DNA from: Mycolicibacter minnesotensis
Lineage (GTDB): Bacteria > Actinomycetota > Actinomycetes > Mycobacteriales > Mycobacteriaceae
Length of the DNA: 64,000 nucleotides
NCBI RefSeq assembly: GCF_010731755.1
Contig: NZ_AP022589.1
Location: 2,356,001-2,420,000, forward strand
Direction of reading: 5' to 3'
Part shown: in pieces, positions 34,747 through 43,553 of the stretch
Layout: each line of letters opens with the position of its first letter
Position numbering within the stretch: the stretch's first letter is position 1
The notes under the pieces: model-generated
The model's database searches: none
What the model saw: the letters and a program-made list of their open reading frames with translations, nothing else
What the model was told of the DNA's origin: nothing
Program-made: the position numbers and the translations under genes

Positions 34747-36066
34747 GTGGGTAATGCGGATCGTGGCACGGCGGCCTCGCAGCGGCTGTTCTCCGAGGCC
34801 TGCGCGGTGATCCCCGGCGGCGTCAACTCACCGGTCCGTGCGTTCGCCGCGGTCGGGGGCACACCTCGCTTCATCGCTGAAGCGCAAAGCTGCTGGCTGA
34901 CCGACGCCGACGGCAATCGTTACGTGGACCTGGTCTGCTCCTGGGGGCCGATGATCCTCGGCCACGCGCATCCCGCGGTGGTCGAGGCGGTTCGTGCCGC
35001 CGTCGGAACCGGCCTGTCCTTCGGGGCGCCGACCCGGGGTGAGACCGAGCTGGTCGCCGAGATCATCGCCCGGGTGCCGGCGGTGGACAAGGTCAGGCTG
35101 GTCAACTCCGGTACCGAGGCCACCATGAGCGCGCTGCGGTTGGCCCGTGGTTTCACCGGCCGGGCCAAGGTCATCAAATTCTCCGGCTGCTACCACGGTC
35201 ATGTTGACGCGCTGCTCGCCGACGCCGGTTCCGGCGTCGCCACCTTGGCGCTGCCGTCATCGCCCGGAGTCACCGGCGCCACTGCCGCTGACACGATCGT
35301 GTTGCCCTACAACGACATCGCAGCGGTACGCGGGGCATTCGCCGAGTTCGGTGACCAGATCGCGGCCGTCATCACCGAGGCCAGCCCCGGCAACATGGGG
35401 GTGGTGCCGCCGGCGCCCGGCTTCAACGCCGAGCTGCGGGCCATCACTGCCCAGTACGGTGCGCTGCTGATCATCGACGAGGTGATGACCGGTTTCCGGG
35501 TCAGCTCCAGCGGCTGGTACGGGATCGACCCGGTGGATGCGGATCTGTTCACCTTCGGCAAGGTGATCAGCGGCGGGCTTCCTGCCGCGGCATTCGGTGG
35601 CCGGGCTGAAGTCATGGACCGGCTGGCGCCGCTGGGGCCGGTCTATCAGGCCGGCACGTTGTCGGGGAACCCGGTGGCCACCGCCGCCGGCCTGGCGACC
35701 CTGCGCGCCGCCGACGCGGATGTCTATGCCGCGCTCGACAAGAATGCCGACCGTCTGACGGCCATGCTGGCCGAAGCACTGACCTCTGCCGGTGTGCCGC
35801 ATCAGATTCCGCGGGCCGGAAACATGTTCAGCGTGTTCTTCGCCGAACAGCCCGTCACCGACTTCGCCGCGGCCCGAGCCAGTGACACCTGGCGTTTCCC
35901 GGCGTTTTTCCACGCGCTGCTGGATGCCGGTGTGTACCTGCCGTGCAGTGCCTTTGAGGCCTGGTTTGTCTCGGCCGCCCTCACTGACGAGGCCTTCGAC
36001 CGGATCGCCAGTGCACTTCCCGCCGCGGCGCGCGCCGCCGCCACCACCCGAGAGCCGAAATCCTGA
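34747..36066 (+). CDS. hemL: glutamate-1-semialdehyde 2,1-aminomutase
   Basis: This PLP enzyme converts glutamate-1-semialdehyde to 5-aminolevulinate, the step after Hem[13 protein letters not shown] at residues 18-29 is diagnostic. [15 protein letters not shown] near 120, the PLP-stacking YHGHVD near 148, the Asp in [12 protein letters not shown] near 243 and the PLP lysine in [18 protein letters not shown] near 270 complete the site. Its 439 residues are normal. GTG start. It is overlapped by one base with the phosphoglycerate mutase-like gene, so it opens the cytochrome c maturation operon, linking heme supply to heme attachment. Confidence 0.96.
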   Translation: MGNADRGTAASQRLFSEACAVIPGGVNSPVRAFAAVGGTPRFIAEAQSCWLTDADGNRYVDLVCSWGPMILGHAHPAVVEAVRAAVGTGLSFGAPTRGETELVAEIIARVPAVDKVRLVNSGTEATMSALRLARGFTGRAKVIKFSGCYHGHVDALLADAGSGVATLALPSSPGVTGATAADTIVLPYNDIAAVRGAFAEFGDQIAAVITEASPGNMGVVPPAPGFNAELRAITAQYGALLIIDEVMTGFRVSSSGWYGIDPVDADLFTFGKVISGGLPAAAFGGRAEVMDRLAPLGPVYQAGTLSGNPVATAAGLATLRAADADVYAALDKNADRLTAMLAEALTSAGVPHQIPRAGNMFSVFFAEQPVTDFAAARASDTWRFPAFFHALLDAGVYLPCSAFEAWFVSAALTDEAFDRIASALPAAARAAATTREPKS

Positions 36067-36674
36067 TGGCAGAAGAAACTCGCGTCCACCTGATCCGCCA
36101 CGGCGAAGTCCACAATCCCGACGGCATTCTGTATGGCCGACTGCCCGGATTCCGGCTCTCGGAGACCGGGCAGGGCCAAGCGATCGCCGCCGCCGAGCTG
36201 CTGGCGGGCCGCGACATCGTGGCGGTGATCGCTTCGCCGCTGCAACGTGCCCAGGAGACCGCCACTCCTATCGCCGCCCGGCACGACCTGCCCATCGACA
36301 CCGACGCTGACCTGATCGAGTCGGCGAACTTCTTTGAGGGAAAACGTGTTTCACCTGGCGATGGCGCCTGGCGCAACCCGCGGTTCTGGTGGCATCTGCG
36401 TAACCCGTTCACTCCGTCGTGGGGTGAACCCTATGACCAGATCGCCGCTCGGATGGCCAATGCGGTGAGCAGGGCACGGTCGCGGGCCGCCGGCCACGAG
36501 GTGGTGTGCGTCAGCCACCAGCTGCCGGTCTGGACTGCGCGCCAGCACCTCACCGGCAACCGGCTCTGGCACGACCCGCGCCGGCGCGAATGCGGCGTGG
36601 GCTCGGTCACCACGCTGATCTACGTCGGTGATCGCCTCGTCGAAGTCGATTACCAGGTCCCGGCCGGCGGCTGA
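36066..36674 (+). CDS. phosphoglycerate mutase-family (histidine) phosphatase (Rv0525)
   Basis: This 202-residue branch 1 histidine phosphatase has the catalytic LIRHGEVHNPDG near residue 9. IASPLQRAQETA lies near 56 and carries the second Arg. The second His is in VVCVSHQLPVW near 142. It is probably a general phosphatase rather than a glycolytic mutase. It is conserved between hemL and the thioredoxin-like lipoprotein in mycobacteria, overlapping hemL by one base. Its role in the operon is unknown. Confidence 0.88.
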   Translation: MAEETRVHLIRHGEVHNPDGILYGRLPGFRLSETGQGQAIAAAELLAGRDIVAVIASPLQRAQETATPIAARHDLPIDTDADLIESANFFEGKRVSPGDGAWRNPRFWWHLRNPFTPSWGEPYDQIAARMANAVSRARSRAAGHEVVCVSHQLPVWTARQHLTGNRLWHDPRRRECGVGSVTTLIYVGDRLVEVDYQVPAGG

Positions 36675-36676
36675 GG

Positions 36677-37267
36677 ATGCGAGCAGTACTGATCGTCGCG
36701 GCGGTGCTGGCCGCCCTGACCTCGGGCTGCTCGGTCGGCGACGACGCCGTCACCCAAGGTGGCACCTTCGAATTCGTCTCGCCCGGCGGCAAAACCGACA
36801 TCTTCTATGACCCACCGCAAGCCCGCGGCCGGCCCGGCCCGATCTCGGGGCCGGATCTGATGGACCCGTCGCGCACCATCGGCGTCGACGACTTCGCGGG
36901 CAAGGTCGTCGTCGTCAATGTCTGGGGGCAGTGGTGCGGGCCATGCCGCACCGAAATCACGGAACTTCAAAAGGTTTACGACGACACCCGCGCCCAGGGA
37001 GTGGCATTTCTGGGTATCGACGTGCGCGACCCCGAGCCGCAGGCTCCCCGCGATTTCCTCACCGACCGCAAGATCACCTATCCCTCGATCTACGACCCGG
37101 CGATGCGCACCATGATCGCCTTCGGTGGCCGCTATCCGTCGTCGGTGATCCCGGCAACCATGGTGCTTGACCGGCAGCATCGGGTGGCGGCGGTGTTCCT
37201 TCGTGAAGTGCTCGCCGAGGATCTGCGGCCGGTGGTACAGCGGCTGGCCGGCGAGGCCGCGTCGTGA
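36677..37267 (+). CDS. thioredoxin-like lipoprotein for cytochrome c maturation (ResA/CcsX type)
   Basis: This 196-residue lipoprotein has a short signal with lipobox LTSGC (Cys18). The thioredoxin fold has redox motif WCGPC near 93 in VVVNVWGQWCGPCRTE, and a cis-Pro segment SSVIPATMVLD near 156. ResA/CcsX reduces the heme-binding cysteines of apocytochrome c outside the membrane, with electrons from CcdA encoded next. It ends overlapping ccdA by GTGA. Confidence 0.92.
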   Translation: MRAVLIVAAVLAALTSGCSVGDDAVTQGGTFEFVSPGGKTDIFYDPPQARGRPGPISGPDLMDPSRTIGVDDFAGKVVVVNVWGQWCGPCRTEITELQKVYDDTRAQGVAFLGIDVRDPEPQAPRDFLTDRKITYPSIYDPAMRTMIAFGGRYPSSVIPATMVLDRQHRVAAVFLREVLAEDLRPVVQRLAGEAAS

Positions 37268-38043
37268 GCGGTCTCACCGCCACCGCCACCACCGGCCCGC
37301 TGCTGCTGGCCGTGGCGGTCTCGGCGTTGGCCGGTCTGGTGTCGTTCGCTTCACCGTGCGTGGTGCCGCTGGTGCCGGGCTACTTGTCGTATCTGGCCGC
37401 TGTGGTGGGCGTCGACGAACAGCCCGATCCGCACAGTGGCACCGTCCCGTCGTCGGCGAAGTGGCGTGTCGCCGGATCGGCTGCGCTGTTCGTTGCCGGG
37501 TTCACCGCGGTGTTTCTGCTCGGCTCGATCGCGGTGCTGGGCATGACCACCAGCTTGATCACCAATCAGGTGCTGCTGCAGCGTATCGGCGGTGCGGTGA
37601 CCATTGCGATGGGATTGGTGTTCGTCGGATTTGTTCCGGCGCTGCAACGCCCGCTGCGTTTCACCCCGCAGCAGCTGTCCACAGTGCTGGGCGCGCCACT
37701 GCTGGGTGCGGTCTTCGCGCTGGGCTGGACGCCTTGCCTGGGTCCGACCCTGACCGGCGTGATCGCGGTCGCCTCGACCACCGACGGCGCCGGGGTGGCC
37801 CGCGGCGTGGTGCTGGTGATCGCCTACTGCCTGGGCCTGGGCATCCCGTTCGTGGCGCTGGCGTTCGGGTCGGCCAGCGCTGTCGCCGGGTTGAGCTGGC
37901 TGCGCCGGCACACCCGCGCCATCCAGATTCTCGGCGGGATACTGCTGATCGCGGTGGGGCTGGCGCTGGTCACCGGCGTGTGGGACCATTTCGTGGCCGC
38001 CGTCCGCGACGGCCTGGTCTCCGACGTCAGGCTGCCGATCTGA
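37264..38043 (+). CDS. ccdA: cytochrome c biogenesis protein CcdA (thiol electron carrier)
   Basis: This 259-residue six-helix membrane protein has the two redox cysteines in SFASPCVVPLVPGYL (about 31-45) and LGWTPCLGPTL (about 154-164). CcdA passes reducing power from cytosolic thioredoxin to the extracytoplasmic ResA-like protein. The GTG start overlaps the previous stop by four bases, and the last base is shared with the ResB start, giving tight coupling across the operon. Confidence 0.94.
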   Translation: MSGLTATATTGPLLLAVAVSALAGLVSFASPCVVPLVPGYLSYLAAVVGVDEQPDPHSGTVPSSAKWRVAGSAALFVAGFTAVFLLGSIAVLGMTTSLITNQVLLQRIGGAVTIAMGLVFVGFVPALQRPLRFTPQQLSTVLGAPLLGAVFALGWTPCLGPTLTGVIAVASTTDGAGVARGVVLVIAYCLGLGIPFVALAFGSASAVAGLSWLRRHTRAIQILGGILLIAVGLALVTGVWDHFVAAVRDGLVSDVRLPI

Positions 38044-39602
38044 TGGGCATGTCACCCCTGCGTCTGCTCGCCGGCAAGGCCCGCAACACCTGGCGGGCGC
38101 TGACCTCGATGGGCACCGCCCTGGTGCTGCTGGTGCTGCTCGCGCTGGCCGCCATCCCCGGAGCCCTGCTACCGCAACGCAGCCTCAACGCCGCCAAGGT
38201 CGACGAGTACCTGACGCTGCACCCGGACCTGGGGCCCTGGCTGGATGGACTGGAGGCCTTCGACGTCTTCTCCAGTTTCTGGTTCACCGCCATCTACGTG
38301 TTGCTGTGTGTGTCGCTGATCGGCTGTCTGACCCCGCGGACCTTCGAGCACCTGCGCAATCTGCGGGCCACCCCGGTCAGCGCCCCGCGCAACCTGGCCC
38401 GGCTGCCCAAGCATGCCGCCACCCAGCTGACCGGCGACGCCGAAGAGCTCGCAGCGCAGATGGCTGACCGGCTGCGCGGCTGGCGGAAGATCGTCCGCTC
38501 CGATCAGGGCATCGTCGAGGTGTCCGCCGAGAAAGGCTATCTGCGCGAATTCGGCAACCTGGTCTTCCACTTCGCGTTGCTGGGCCTGTTGGCCTCGGTG
38601 GCGATCGGACGCCTGTTCGGCTACGAGGGCAACGTGATGGTGATCGCCGACGGCGGACCCGGGTTCTGCTCGGCCTCGCCGGCCGCGTTCGACTCGTTCC
38701 GCGCCGGCGCCACCGTCGACGGGACCAAACTGCATCCGCTGTGCCTGCGGGTCAACGACTTCACCGCCGACTATCTGCCCACCGGGCTGGCCACGTCCTT
38801 CACCGCACACATCGACTACCAGGCCGGCGAGGATCTGCGCACCGATCAGTGGCGGTCCTATCAACTGGAGGTCAACCATCCCCTGCGGGTCGGCGGCGTG
38901 CGGGCCTACCTGCAGGGCCACGGCTACGCCCCCACCTTCACCGTGATCTTCCCGGACGGACAGACCCGTACCCAGACCGTGCAGTTCCGGCCGGACAACC
39001 CGCTGACTCTGCTGTCGTCGGGTGCGATCCGGATTGATCCGCCGGCCGGTGTCTACCCCGACGCCGCCGAGCGTCGCAAACACCAGATCGGCATTCAGGG
39101 CCTGTTCGCCCCGACCGAACAGCTCGACGACCGGTTGTTGTCCTCGGCGTTCCCCGCGTTGAACGATCCCGCGGTCGCCATCGACGTCTACCGCGGCGAC
39201 ACCGGACTCGACACCGGCCGCCCGCAGAGCCTGTTCACCCTGGATTCTCGGCTGATCGAGCAGGGCAGGCTGACCAAGGCGGCCCGGTCCAACCTCAAGG
39301 CCGGCGAAGAGCTCCGCCTCGATGACGGCACCCGGGTCCGCTTCGACGGTGCGGTGCCGTTCGTCAACATCCAGCTCTCGTACGACCCGGCGCAGCTCTG
39401 GGTGTTGGGGTTCGCCATGACAATGATGGCCGGTCTGGTGGTGTCGCTGCTGGTTCGCCGCCGACGGATCTGGATCCGCATCACGCCCGAGCGGGCCGGT
39501 ACGGTGAGCGTCGAGCTCGGCGGGCTGGCTCGTACCGACAACTCCGGCTGGGGTGACGAGTTCGAGCAGCTGTGCACCCGCTTGGTCGGCAAGGAGGTCT
39601 AG
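38043..39602 (+). CDS. resB: cytochrome c biogenesis protein ResB (Ccs1)
   Basis: This 519-residue system II heme-lyase subunit has three N-terminal helices at about 21-41, 75-95 and 165-185 and a large extracytoplasmic domain (about 190-445). The closing helix is near 460 (LWVLGFAMTMMAGLVVSLLV). FEHLRNLRATP and FHFALLGLLASVAIG are typical of ResB. It works with CcsA to export heme and attach it to CXXCH cytochromes. ATG 38043 overlaps the ccdA stop by one base; the longer open frame upstream lies inside ccdA and is not coding. Confidence 0.93.
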   Translation: MGMSPLRLLAGKARNTWRALTSMGTALVLLVLLALAAIPGALLPQRSLNAAKVDEYLTLHPDLGPWLDGLEAFDVFSSFWFTAIYVLLCVSLIGCLTPRTFEHLRNLRATPVSAPRNLARLPKHAATQLTGDAEELAAQMADRLRGWRKIVRSDQGIVEVSAEKGYLREFGNLVFHFALLGLLASVAIGRLFGYEGNVMVIADGGPGFCSASPAAFDSFRAGATVDGTKLHPLCLRVNDFTADYLPTGLATSFTAHIDYQAGEDLRTDQWRSYQLEVNHPLRVGGVRAYLQGHGYAPTFTVIFPDGQTRTQTVQFRPDNPLTLLSSGAIRIDPPAGVYPDAAERRKHQIGIQGLFAPTEQLDDRLLSSAFPALNDPAVAIDVYRGDTGLDTGRPQSLFTLDSRLIEQGRLTKAARSNLKAGEELRLDDGTRVRFDGAVPFVNIQLSYDPAQLWVLGFAMTMMAGLVVSLLVRRRRIWIRITPERAGTVSVELGGLARTDNSGWGDEFEQLCTRLVGKEV

Positions 39603-40580
39603 ATGAACACCAGTCACATCGACGTCGGGCTGGCGCGGTACTCCGACTGGGCCTTCACCTCGGCGATGGTGGTGCTCGTCATCGCGATGCTGCTGCTGGC
39701 CGTCGAACTGGCCTCCAGCCGGGGCCGCGCGCCCGCCGAAGCCGAGCTGGTGGCGGCCGGGGCGGTGCGCGCCGACAGTACGACCCCCGGTGTGGTGTTG
39801 CCCGCGCCGCGGCGTTCCCTGGGCGAGCGGGTGGGCCGCGCGGGCCTCGCCCTGGTCTATCTGGGCATCGGCTTGTTGCTGGCCTGCATCGCGTTGCGCG
39901 GCGCCGCCACGTTGCGTCCACCGTGGGGCAACATGTACGAGTTCATCAACCTGACGTGTTTCTCCGGGCTGGTTGCTGCTGCCGTGGCGCTGCGCCGTCC
40001 CCAGCACCGCAGCCTGTGGGTGTTCGTGCTGCTGCCGGTGCTGATCCTGCTGACGGTCTCCGGGCGCTGGCTCTACGCCACGGCAGCGCCGGTGATGCCC
40101 GCCCTGCAGTCCTACTGGCTGCCCATCCACGTCTCGGTGGTCAGCATCGGGTCGGGAGTGTTCTTGGTGGCCGGGGTGGCCAGCATCCTGTTTCTGATCC
40201 GCTCGTCGCGGCTCAGCGACCCCGACGCCCCCGGGCCGCTGGCCCGCATGGTGCGCCGGCTGCCCGATGCGCAAACCCTGGACCGGATCGCCTACCGAAG
40301 CACGATCTTCGCTTTCCCGGTGTTCGGGTTCGGGGTGATCTTCGGTGCGATCTGGGCCGAAGGCGCGTGGGGCCGCTACTGGGGCTGGGACCCCAAGGAG
40401 ACGGTGTCGTTCGTGGCCTGGGTGGTCTACGCCGCCTATCTGCATGCCCGCTCGACGGCGGGTTGGCGGGACTACAAGGCGGCCTGGATCAACGTGGTGG
40501 GTTTTGCGGCGATGATCTTCAACCTGTTCTTCGTCAACCTGGTGACGGTGGGCCTGCACTCGTATGCCGGAGTCGGCTAA
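39603..40580 (+). CDS. ccsA: cytochrome c biogenesis protein CcsA (ResC), heme handling
   Basis: This 325-residue protein has eight predicted helices and the Trp-rich heme-binding WWD motif GRYWGWDPKETVSF near 257. The conserved heme-ligand histidines lie in SYWLPIHVSV (about 180) and YLHARS near 282. MYEF near 118 is another family mark. It starts directly after the ResB stop. Together with ResB it forms the cytochrome c synthase of this operon, needed for the bc1-aa3 supercomplex in mycobacteria. Confidence 0.95.
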   Translation: MNTSHIDVGLARYSDWAFTSAMVVLVIAMLLLAVELASSRGRAPAEAELVAAGAVRADSTTPGVVLPAPRRSLGERVGRAGLALVYLGIGLLLACIALRGAATLRPPWGNMYEFINLTCFSGLVAAAVALRRPQHRSLWVFVLLPVLILLTVSGRWLYATAAPVMPALQSYWLPIHVSVVSIGSGVFLVAGVASILFLIRSSRLSDPDAPGPLARMVRRLPDAQTLDRIAYRSTIFAFPVFGFGVIFGAIWAEGAWGRYWGWDPKETVSFVAWVVYAAYLHARSTAGWRDYKAAWINVVGFAAMIFNLFFVNLVTVGLHSYAGVG

Positions 40581-40671
40581 TACAGCTGACAGTTTCCTTT
40601 ATGGCTGCTGCGCTACCCTGCGGTTAACGACATCCATTGACGTCCTAACCACTGTGACGGGGGAGATACCA

Positions 40672-41994
40672 GTGTCCGACCATGCACCCGGTGATGTCAC
40701 TGCGGGCCACGATGTGACCGACCATCCGACCACCCAGTTCCGGCCGTATCAGCACGTCGGCGACGCGGCGGACAGGCCAGCGGAGGCCGGGGCCACCGGC
40801 TCGATCAGCGCGCGGTCCGAAGGGCCGGAGACCCGCTCGTTCGGCGGCTTCCGCACCGAGCGCCGGTTCTCCGACCCGGTCGACCCGTGGCCGCCGGCCC
40901 CGGTGGAGCCCCCGGCCACCCAGCAGTCGTGGAACCCGGGCGCATCCACCGGCTGGGCCCCCCAGCCCATGGAGAACCCCGCCCCGGTCTACTACGGCGG
41001 CAATCCCGGCGGGTCCGGTCAGGGGCCGCATCGTCCCGCCGAGAACATCGCTCCGTTCTCCGATCTGTCCACCACCTCACTGTTGCGTCAGGTCAAGCCG
41101 CCGCCGACCACGGGCTGGCGTCGACTGCTCTATGTGTTGTCCGGCCAGCTGATCAACGTCGGGGAGAGCCCGCGGACCACCCGCTTCAACGACTTGGTGG
41201 TGCAGGTGAACCGGCCGTTGCAGGGCTGCCACCGGATCGCGGTGCTGTCGCTGAAGGGCGGTGTCGGAAAGACCACGATCACCGCGACCCTGGGCGCCAC
41301 CTTCGCCTCCATTCGGGGCGATCGGGTGGTGGCTGTGGACGCCAACCCGGACCGGGGCACCTTGAATCAGAAGGTGCCGATGGAGACCCCGGCGACGGTG
41401 CGCCACCTGCTGCGCGATGCCGACGGCATTCAGCGTTACAGCGACGTCCGCAGCTACACCAACCAGGGCCCCAGCAGGCTGGAGGTGCTCGCCTCCCACA
41501 GCGACCCGGCGGTCTCCGACGCGTTCAGCGCCGAGGACTATGCCAGCACGCTGCAGGTGCTGGAGCGGTTCTACAGTCTGGTCCTCACCGACTGCGGCAC
41601 CGGTCTGATGCACTCGGCCATGTCGGCGGTGCTGGCCAAGGCCGACACCATGATCGTGGTCAGTTCCGGCTCGGTCGACGGCGCCCGCAGCGCCTCAGCG
41701 ACCCTGGACTGGCTCGACGCGCACGGTCACGAAGACCTGGTGCGCAACTCGATCGCGGTGATCAACGCGGTACGGCCGCGATCGGGCAAGGTCGACATGC
41801 AGAAGGTGGTCGACCACTTCTCCCGGCGATGCCGCGCGGTGCGCCTGGTGCCGTTCGACCCGCACCTGGAAGAAGGCGCGGAGATCGACCTGCTGCGGCT
41901 GAAGCGTGAGACCCGCGAGGCGCTGGTGGAGTTGGCCGCGGTGGTGGCCGAGGCATTCCCGGGCGACGACCGGTTCAACCAGCACTTCGTCTAG
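40672..41994 (+). CDS. MinD/ParA-like ATPase with Pro-rich N-terminus (Rv0530 family)
   Basis: This 440-residue protein has a disordered Pro/Gly/Asp-rich N-terminus to about 135. A P-loop NTPase domain follows, with a deviant Walker A LKGGVGKTTITATLG near 195, the switch VVAVDANPDRGTL near 220 and VLTDCGTGLM near 302. This resembles the EspI-type ATPases associated with ESX secretion as well as MinD. GTG 40672 has GGGGGAGA upstream; the earlier ATG at 40564 lies inside ccsA. The target is unknown; control of envelope protein localisation is a reasonable inference. Confidence 0.87.
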   Translation: MSDHAPGDVTAGHDVTDHPTTQFRPYQHVGDAADRPAEAGATGSISARSEGPETRSFGGFRTERRFSDPVDPWPPAPVEPPATQQSWNPGASTGWAPQPMENPAPVYYGGNPGGSGQGPHRPAENIAPFSDLSTTSLLRQVKPPPTTGWRRLLYVLSGQLINVGESPRTTRFNDLVVQVNRPLQGCHRIAVLSLKGGVGKTTITATLGATFASIRGDRVVAVDANPDRGTLNQKVPMETPATVRHLLRDADGIQRYSDVRSYTNQGPSRLEVLASHSDPAVSDAFSAEDYASTLQVLERFYSLVLTDCGTGLMHSAMSAVLAKADTMIVVSSGSVDGARSASATLDWLDAHGHEDLVRNSIAVINAVRPRSGKVDMQKVVDHFSRRCRAVRLVPFDPHLEEGAEIDLLRLKRETREALVELAAVVAEAFPGDDRFNQHFV

Positions 41995-42019
41995 GCCCGG
42001 GGTGTGACGGGGCGGTTCC

Positions 42020-42169
42020 CTAGGGCTGATTGTCGCCGTGACTGATCCGCCACAGGAACTCCGGATCGTCGTCCGGACCGATGACACGAGTCTTCGGCCG
42101 GGCACGGACAGTGCGCAGGCTGAGGTAGAGCAGCGTTCCCAAGGTCAGAACGAGGAGCAGGTAGAGCAC
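42020..42169 (-). CDS. small membrane protein (Rv0530A family)
   Basis: This approximately 49-residue peptide has one N-terminal membrane helix (LYLLLVLTLGTLLYLSL). It is followed by a charged tail ending DDDPEFLWRISHGDNQP, so the C-terminus is probably cytosolic. GTG 42169 has AGGAGG nine bases upstream; a GTG at 42178 abuts the ribosome site. It is divergent from the DUF4229 gene. Function unknown; the tail motif DPEFLWRI looks conserved from memory of the M. tuberculosis protein. Confidence 0.72.
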   Translation of the reverse strand: MLYLLLVLTLGTLLYLSLRTVRARPKTRVIGPDDDPEFLWRISHGDNQP

Positions 42170-42245
42170 TCGCGACACCTCCTGGCGCCGAATATACCGT
42201 TTGCGTTGTCCACGCAGGTCCGGCCCGCCAGTAGGCTGGACCACC

Positions 42246-42542
42246 GTGGCAACAGGTCGGGCCCCGTGGGGCCGTGCGGTACTCGATGTGGCGGTGTACA
42301 CCGCGGCGCGGCTAGCGCTGCTGGTGGTGCTGACCGGGGTGATCTACGGAGCGGGCAGACTGCTCGGGCTCAATGACTTCCCGCCGATCATCGCGGCGAT
42401 GTTGGCGTTGATCGTCGCGCTGCCGTTGGGGATGTGGGTGTTCACGCCGTTGCGTCTGCGGGCGACACAGAGCTTGACGGTGGCCGGGGAGCGTCGGCGG
42501 CGGGAACGCGACGAGCTGCAGGCCAGACTGCGCGGGGAGTGA
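42246..42542 (+). CDS. DUF4229 membrane protein (Rv0531 family)
   Basis: This 98-residue protein has two helices at about 10-32 and 41-63, a short loop LNDFPP and a basic, helical cytosolic tail (RRRRERDELQARL). GTG 42246 is taken as the start. It lies divergent to the 49-residue gene and is followed immediately by palindromic element B. Function unknown. Confidence 0.82.
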   Translation: MATGRAPWGRAVLDVAVYTAARLALLVVLTGVIYGAGRLLGLNDFPPIIAAMLALIVALPLGMWVFTPLRLRATQSLTVAGERRRRERDELQARLRGE

Positions 42543-42549
42543 TGCCCTG

Positions 42550-42615
42550 CTGCGTTGACTCTGCGCTCACGGCGGGGAAGTGCGAGTAACCCCCGCCCTC
42601 AACGCAGAGTCAACG
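42550..42615. repeat. palindromic intergenic element, copy B
   Basis: Arms CGTTGACTCTGCG (42553-42565) and CGCAGAGTCAACG (42603-42615) form a perfect 13-bp stem, with GGCGGGG/CCCCGCC inside and GAAGTGCGAGTAA at the centre. It is homologous to copy A at 16481-16547. The menA stop codon lies inside the right arm, so the element marks the ends of two convergent genes and may act as a bidirectional terminator. Confidence 0.92.
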
Positions 42616-43479
42616 AAGAAATAGTGCGGTTGCCTCCGCTGTAGACCACACCAGCATGGTCAGCCCGGTGTCCCGCAGTACCGGGATCAGCGCAGCCCCG
42701 CCCTGCCCGGAGCGCACCGGGGCCAGCGCCCGCAACGCCAGCGGGGTGGCGATCAGCCCGGCGGCACACCACGGCGTGGCCCGCATCAGCGCCAACGTCA
42801 GAAAGCCGGCCAGGGCCAACAGCAGGGTAAATAGCGCACGGGTGCGGGCGTCGCCCAGACGCACGGCCAGCGTGATCTTGCCGGCAGGCTTGTCGGTGGC
42901 GATGTCGCGTAGGTTGTTGGCCACCAGCACGGCCGAGGACAGCGCACCGACGCCGACGGCTAGCGCGCCGCCCACCCAGTCCACGCGCAGCGCCTGGGTG
43001 TACTGGGTGCCCAGGACGGCCACCAGACCGAAGAACACGAACACCGCGATCTCACCGAAGCCGGCGTAGCCATAGGGCTTGGAACCGCCGGTATACAGCC
43101 AGGCTCCGGCGATGCAGGCCGCTCCCACGGCCAGCAGCCACGGTGCGCTGACCAGGGCCAGCGCCAACCCGGCCAGCGCGCCGATCGTCAGCGCGATGAT
43201 CGCTGCGGTCAGCACCGCCCGTGGGCTTGCCAGCTTCGAGCCCACCAGGCGCACCGGGCCGGTGCGGTCGTCGTCGGTGCCACGGATGCCGTCGGAGTAG
43301 TCGTTGGCGTAGTTCACCCCGATGATCAGCGCCACGGCGACGGCCAGGGCCAGCAGTGCCTTCCACCACACCGCGGCGCCCAGCCAGGCCGCCGCGCCGG
43401 TGCCGGCGATTACCGGCGCGATCGCGTTGGGCAGGGTGCGGGGACGCGCCCCTTCTATCCATTGTGCGAAGCTGGCCAC
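42610..43479 (-). CDS. menA: 1,4-dihydroxy-2-naphthoate polyprenyltransferase
   Basis: This integral membrane UbiA-family enzyme prenylates DHNA to demethylmenaquinone. It has 289 residues with about nine helices. The first Asp-rich motif is [13 protein letters not shown] near 54-66, and the second is [10 protein letters not shown] near 188. [10 protein letters not shown] at the N-terminus is typical of MenA. Its last codons lie in palindrome B. It acts between MenB and the methyltransferase at 60.3 kb, using the polyprenyl diphosphate made by enzymes such as the one at the right edge. Confidence 0.95.
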   Translation of the reverse strand: MASFAQWIEGARPRTLPNAIAPVIAGTGAAAWLGAAVWWKALLALAVAVALIIGVNYANDYSDGIRGTDDDRTGPVRLVGSKLASPRAVLTAAIIALTIGALAGLALALVSAPWLLAVGAACIAGAWLYTGGSKPYGYAGFGEIAVFVFFGLVAVLGTQYTQALRVDWVGGALAVGVGALSSAVLVANNLRDIATDKPAGKITLAVRLGDARTRALFTLLLALAGFLTLALMRATPWCAAGLIATPLALRALAPVRSGQGGAALIPVLRDTGLTMLVWSTAEATALFLR

Positions 43480-43553
43480 CGCACGATCCTTGCACGCGGC
43501 AGGAACTGAACCTGCTCGGCGGTGACCACGCGATCAGGAGGAAGCGGCGCGAC

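Noticed and set aside
37167..38042. N-terminal extension of ResB starting inside ccdA
   Set aside because: The extension is Arg/Gly-rich, lies entirely within ccdA in another frame and lacks homology. ATG 38043 abuts the ccdA stop as expected for coupled genes.
38169..40559. 796-codon minus-strand open frame opposite resB and ccsA
   Set aside because: Shadow of the cytochrome c maturation genes. The translation is dominated by His, Gln, Gly and Arg and has no recognisable fold.
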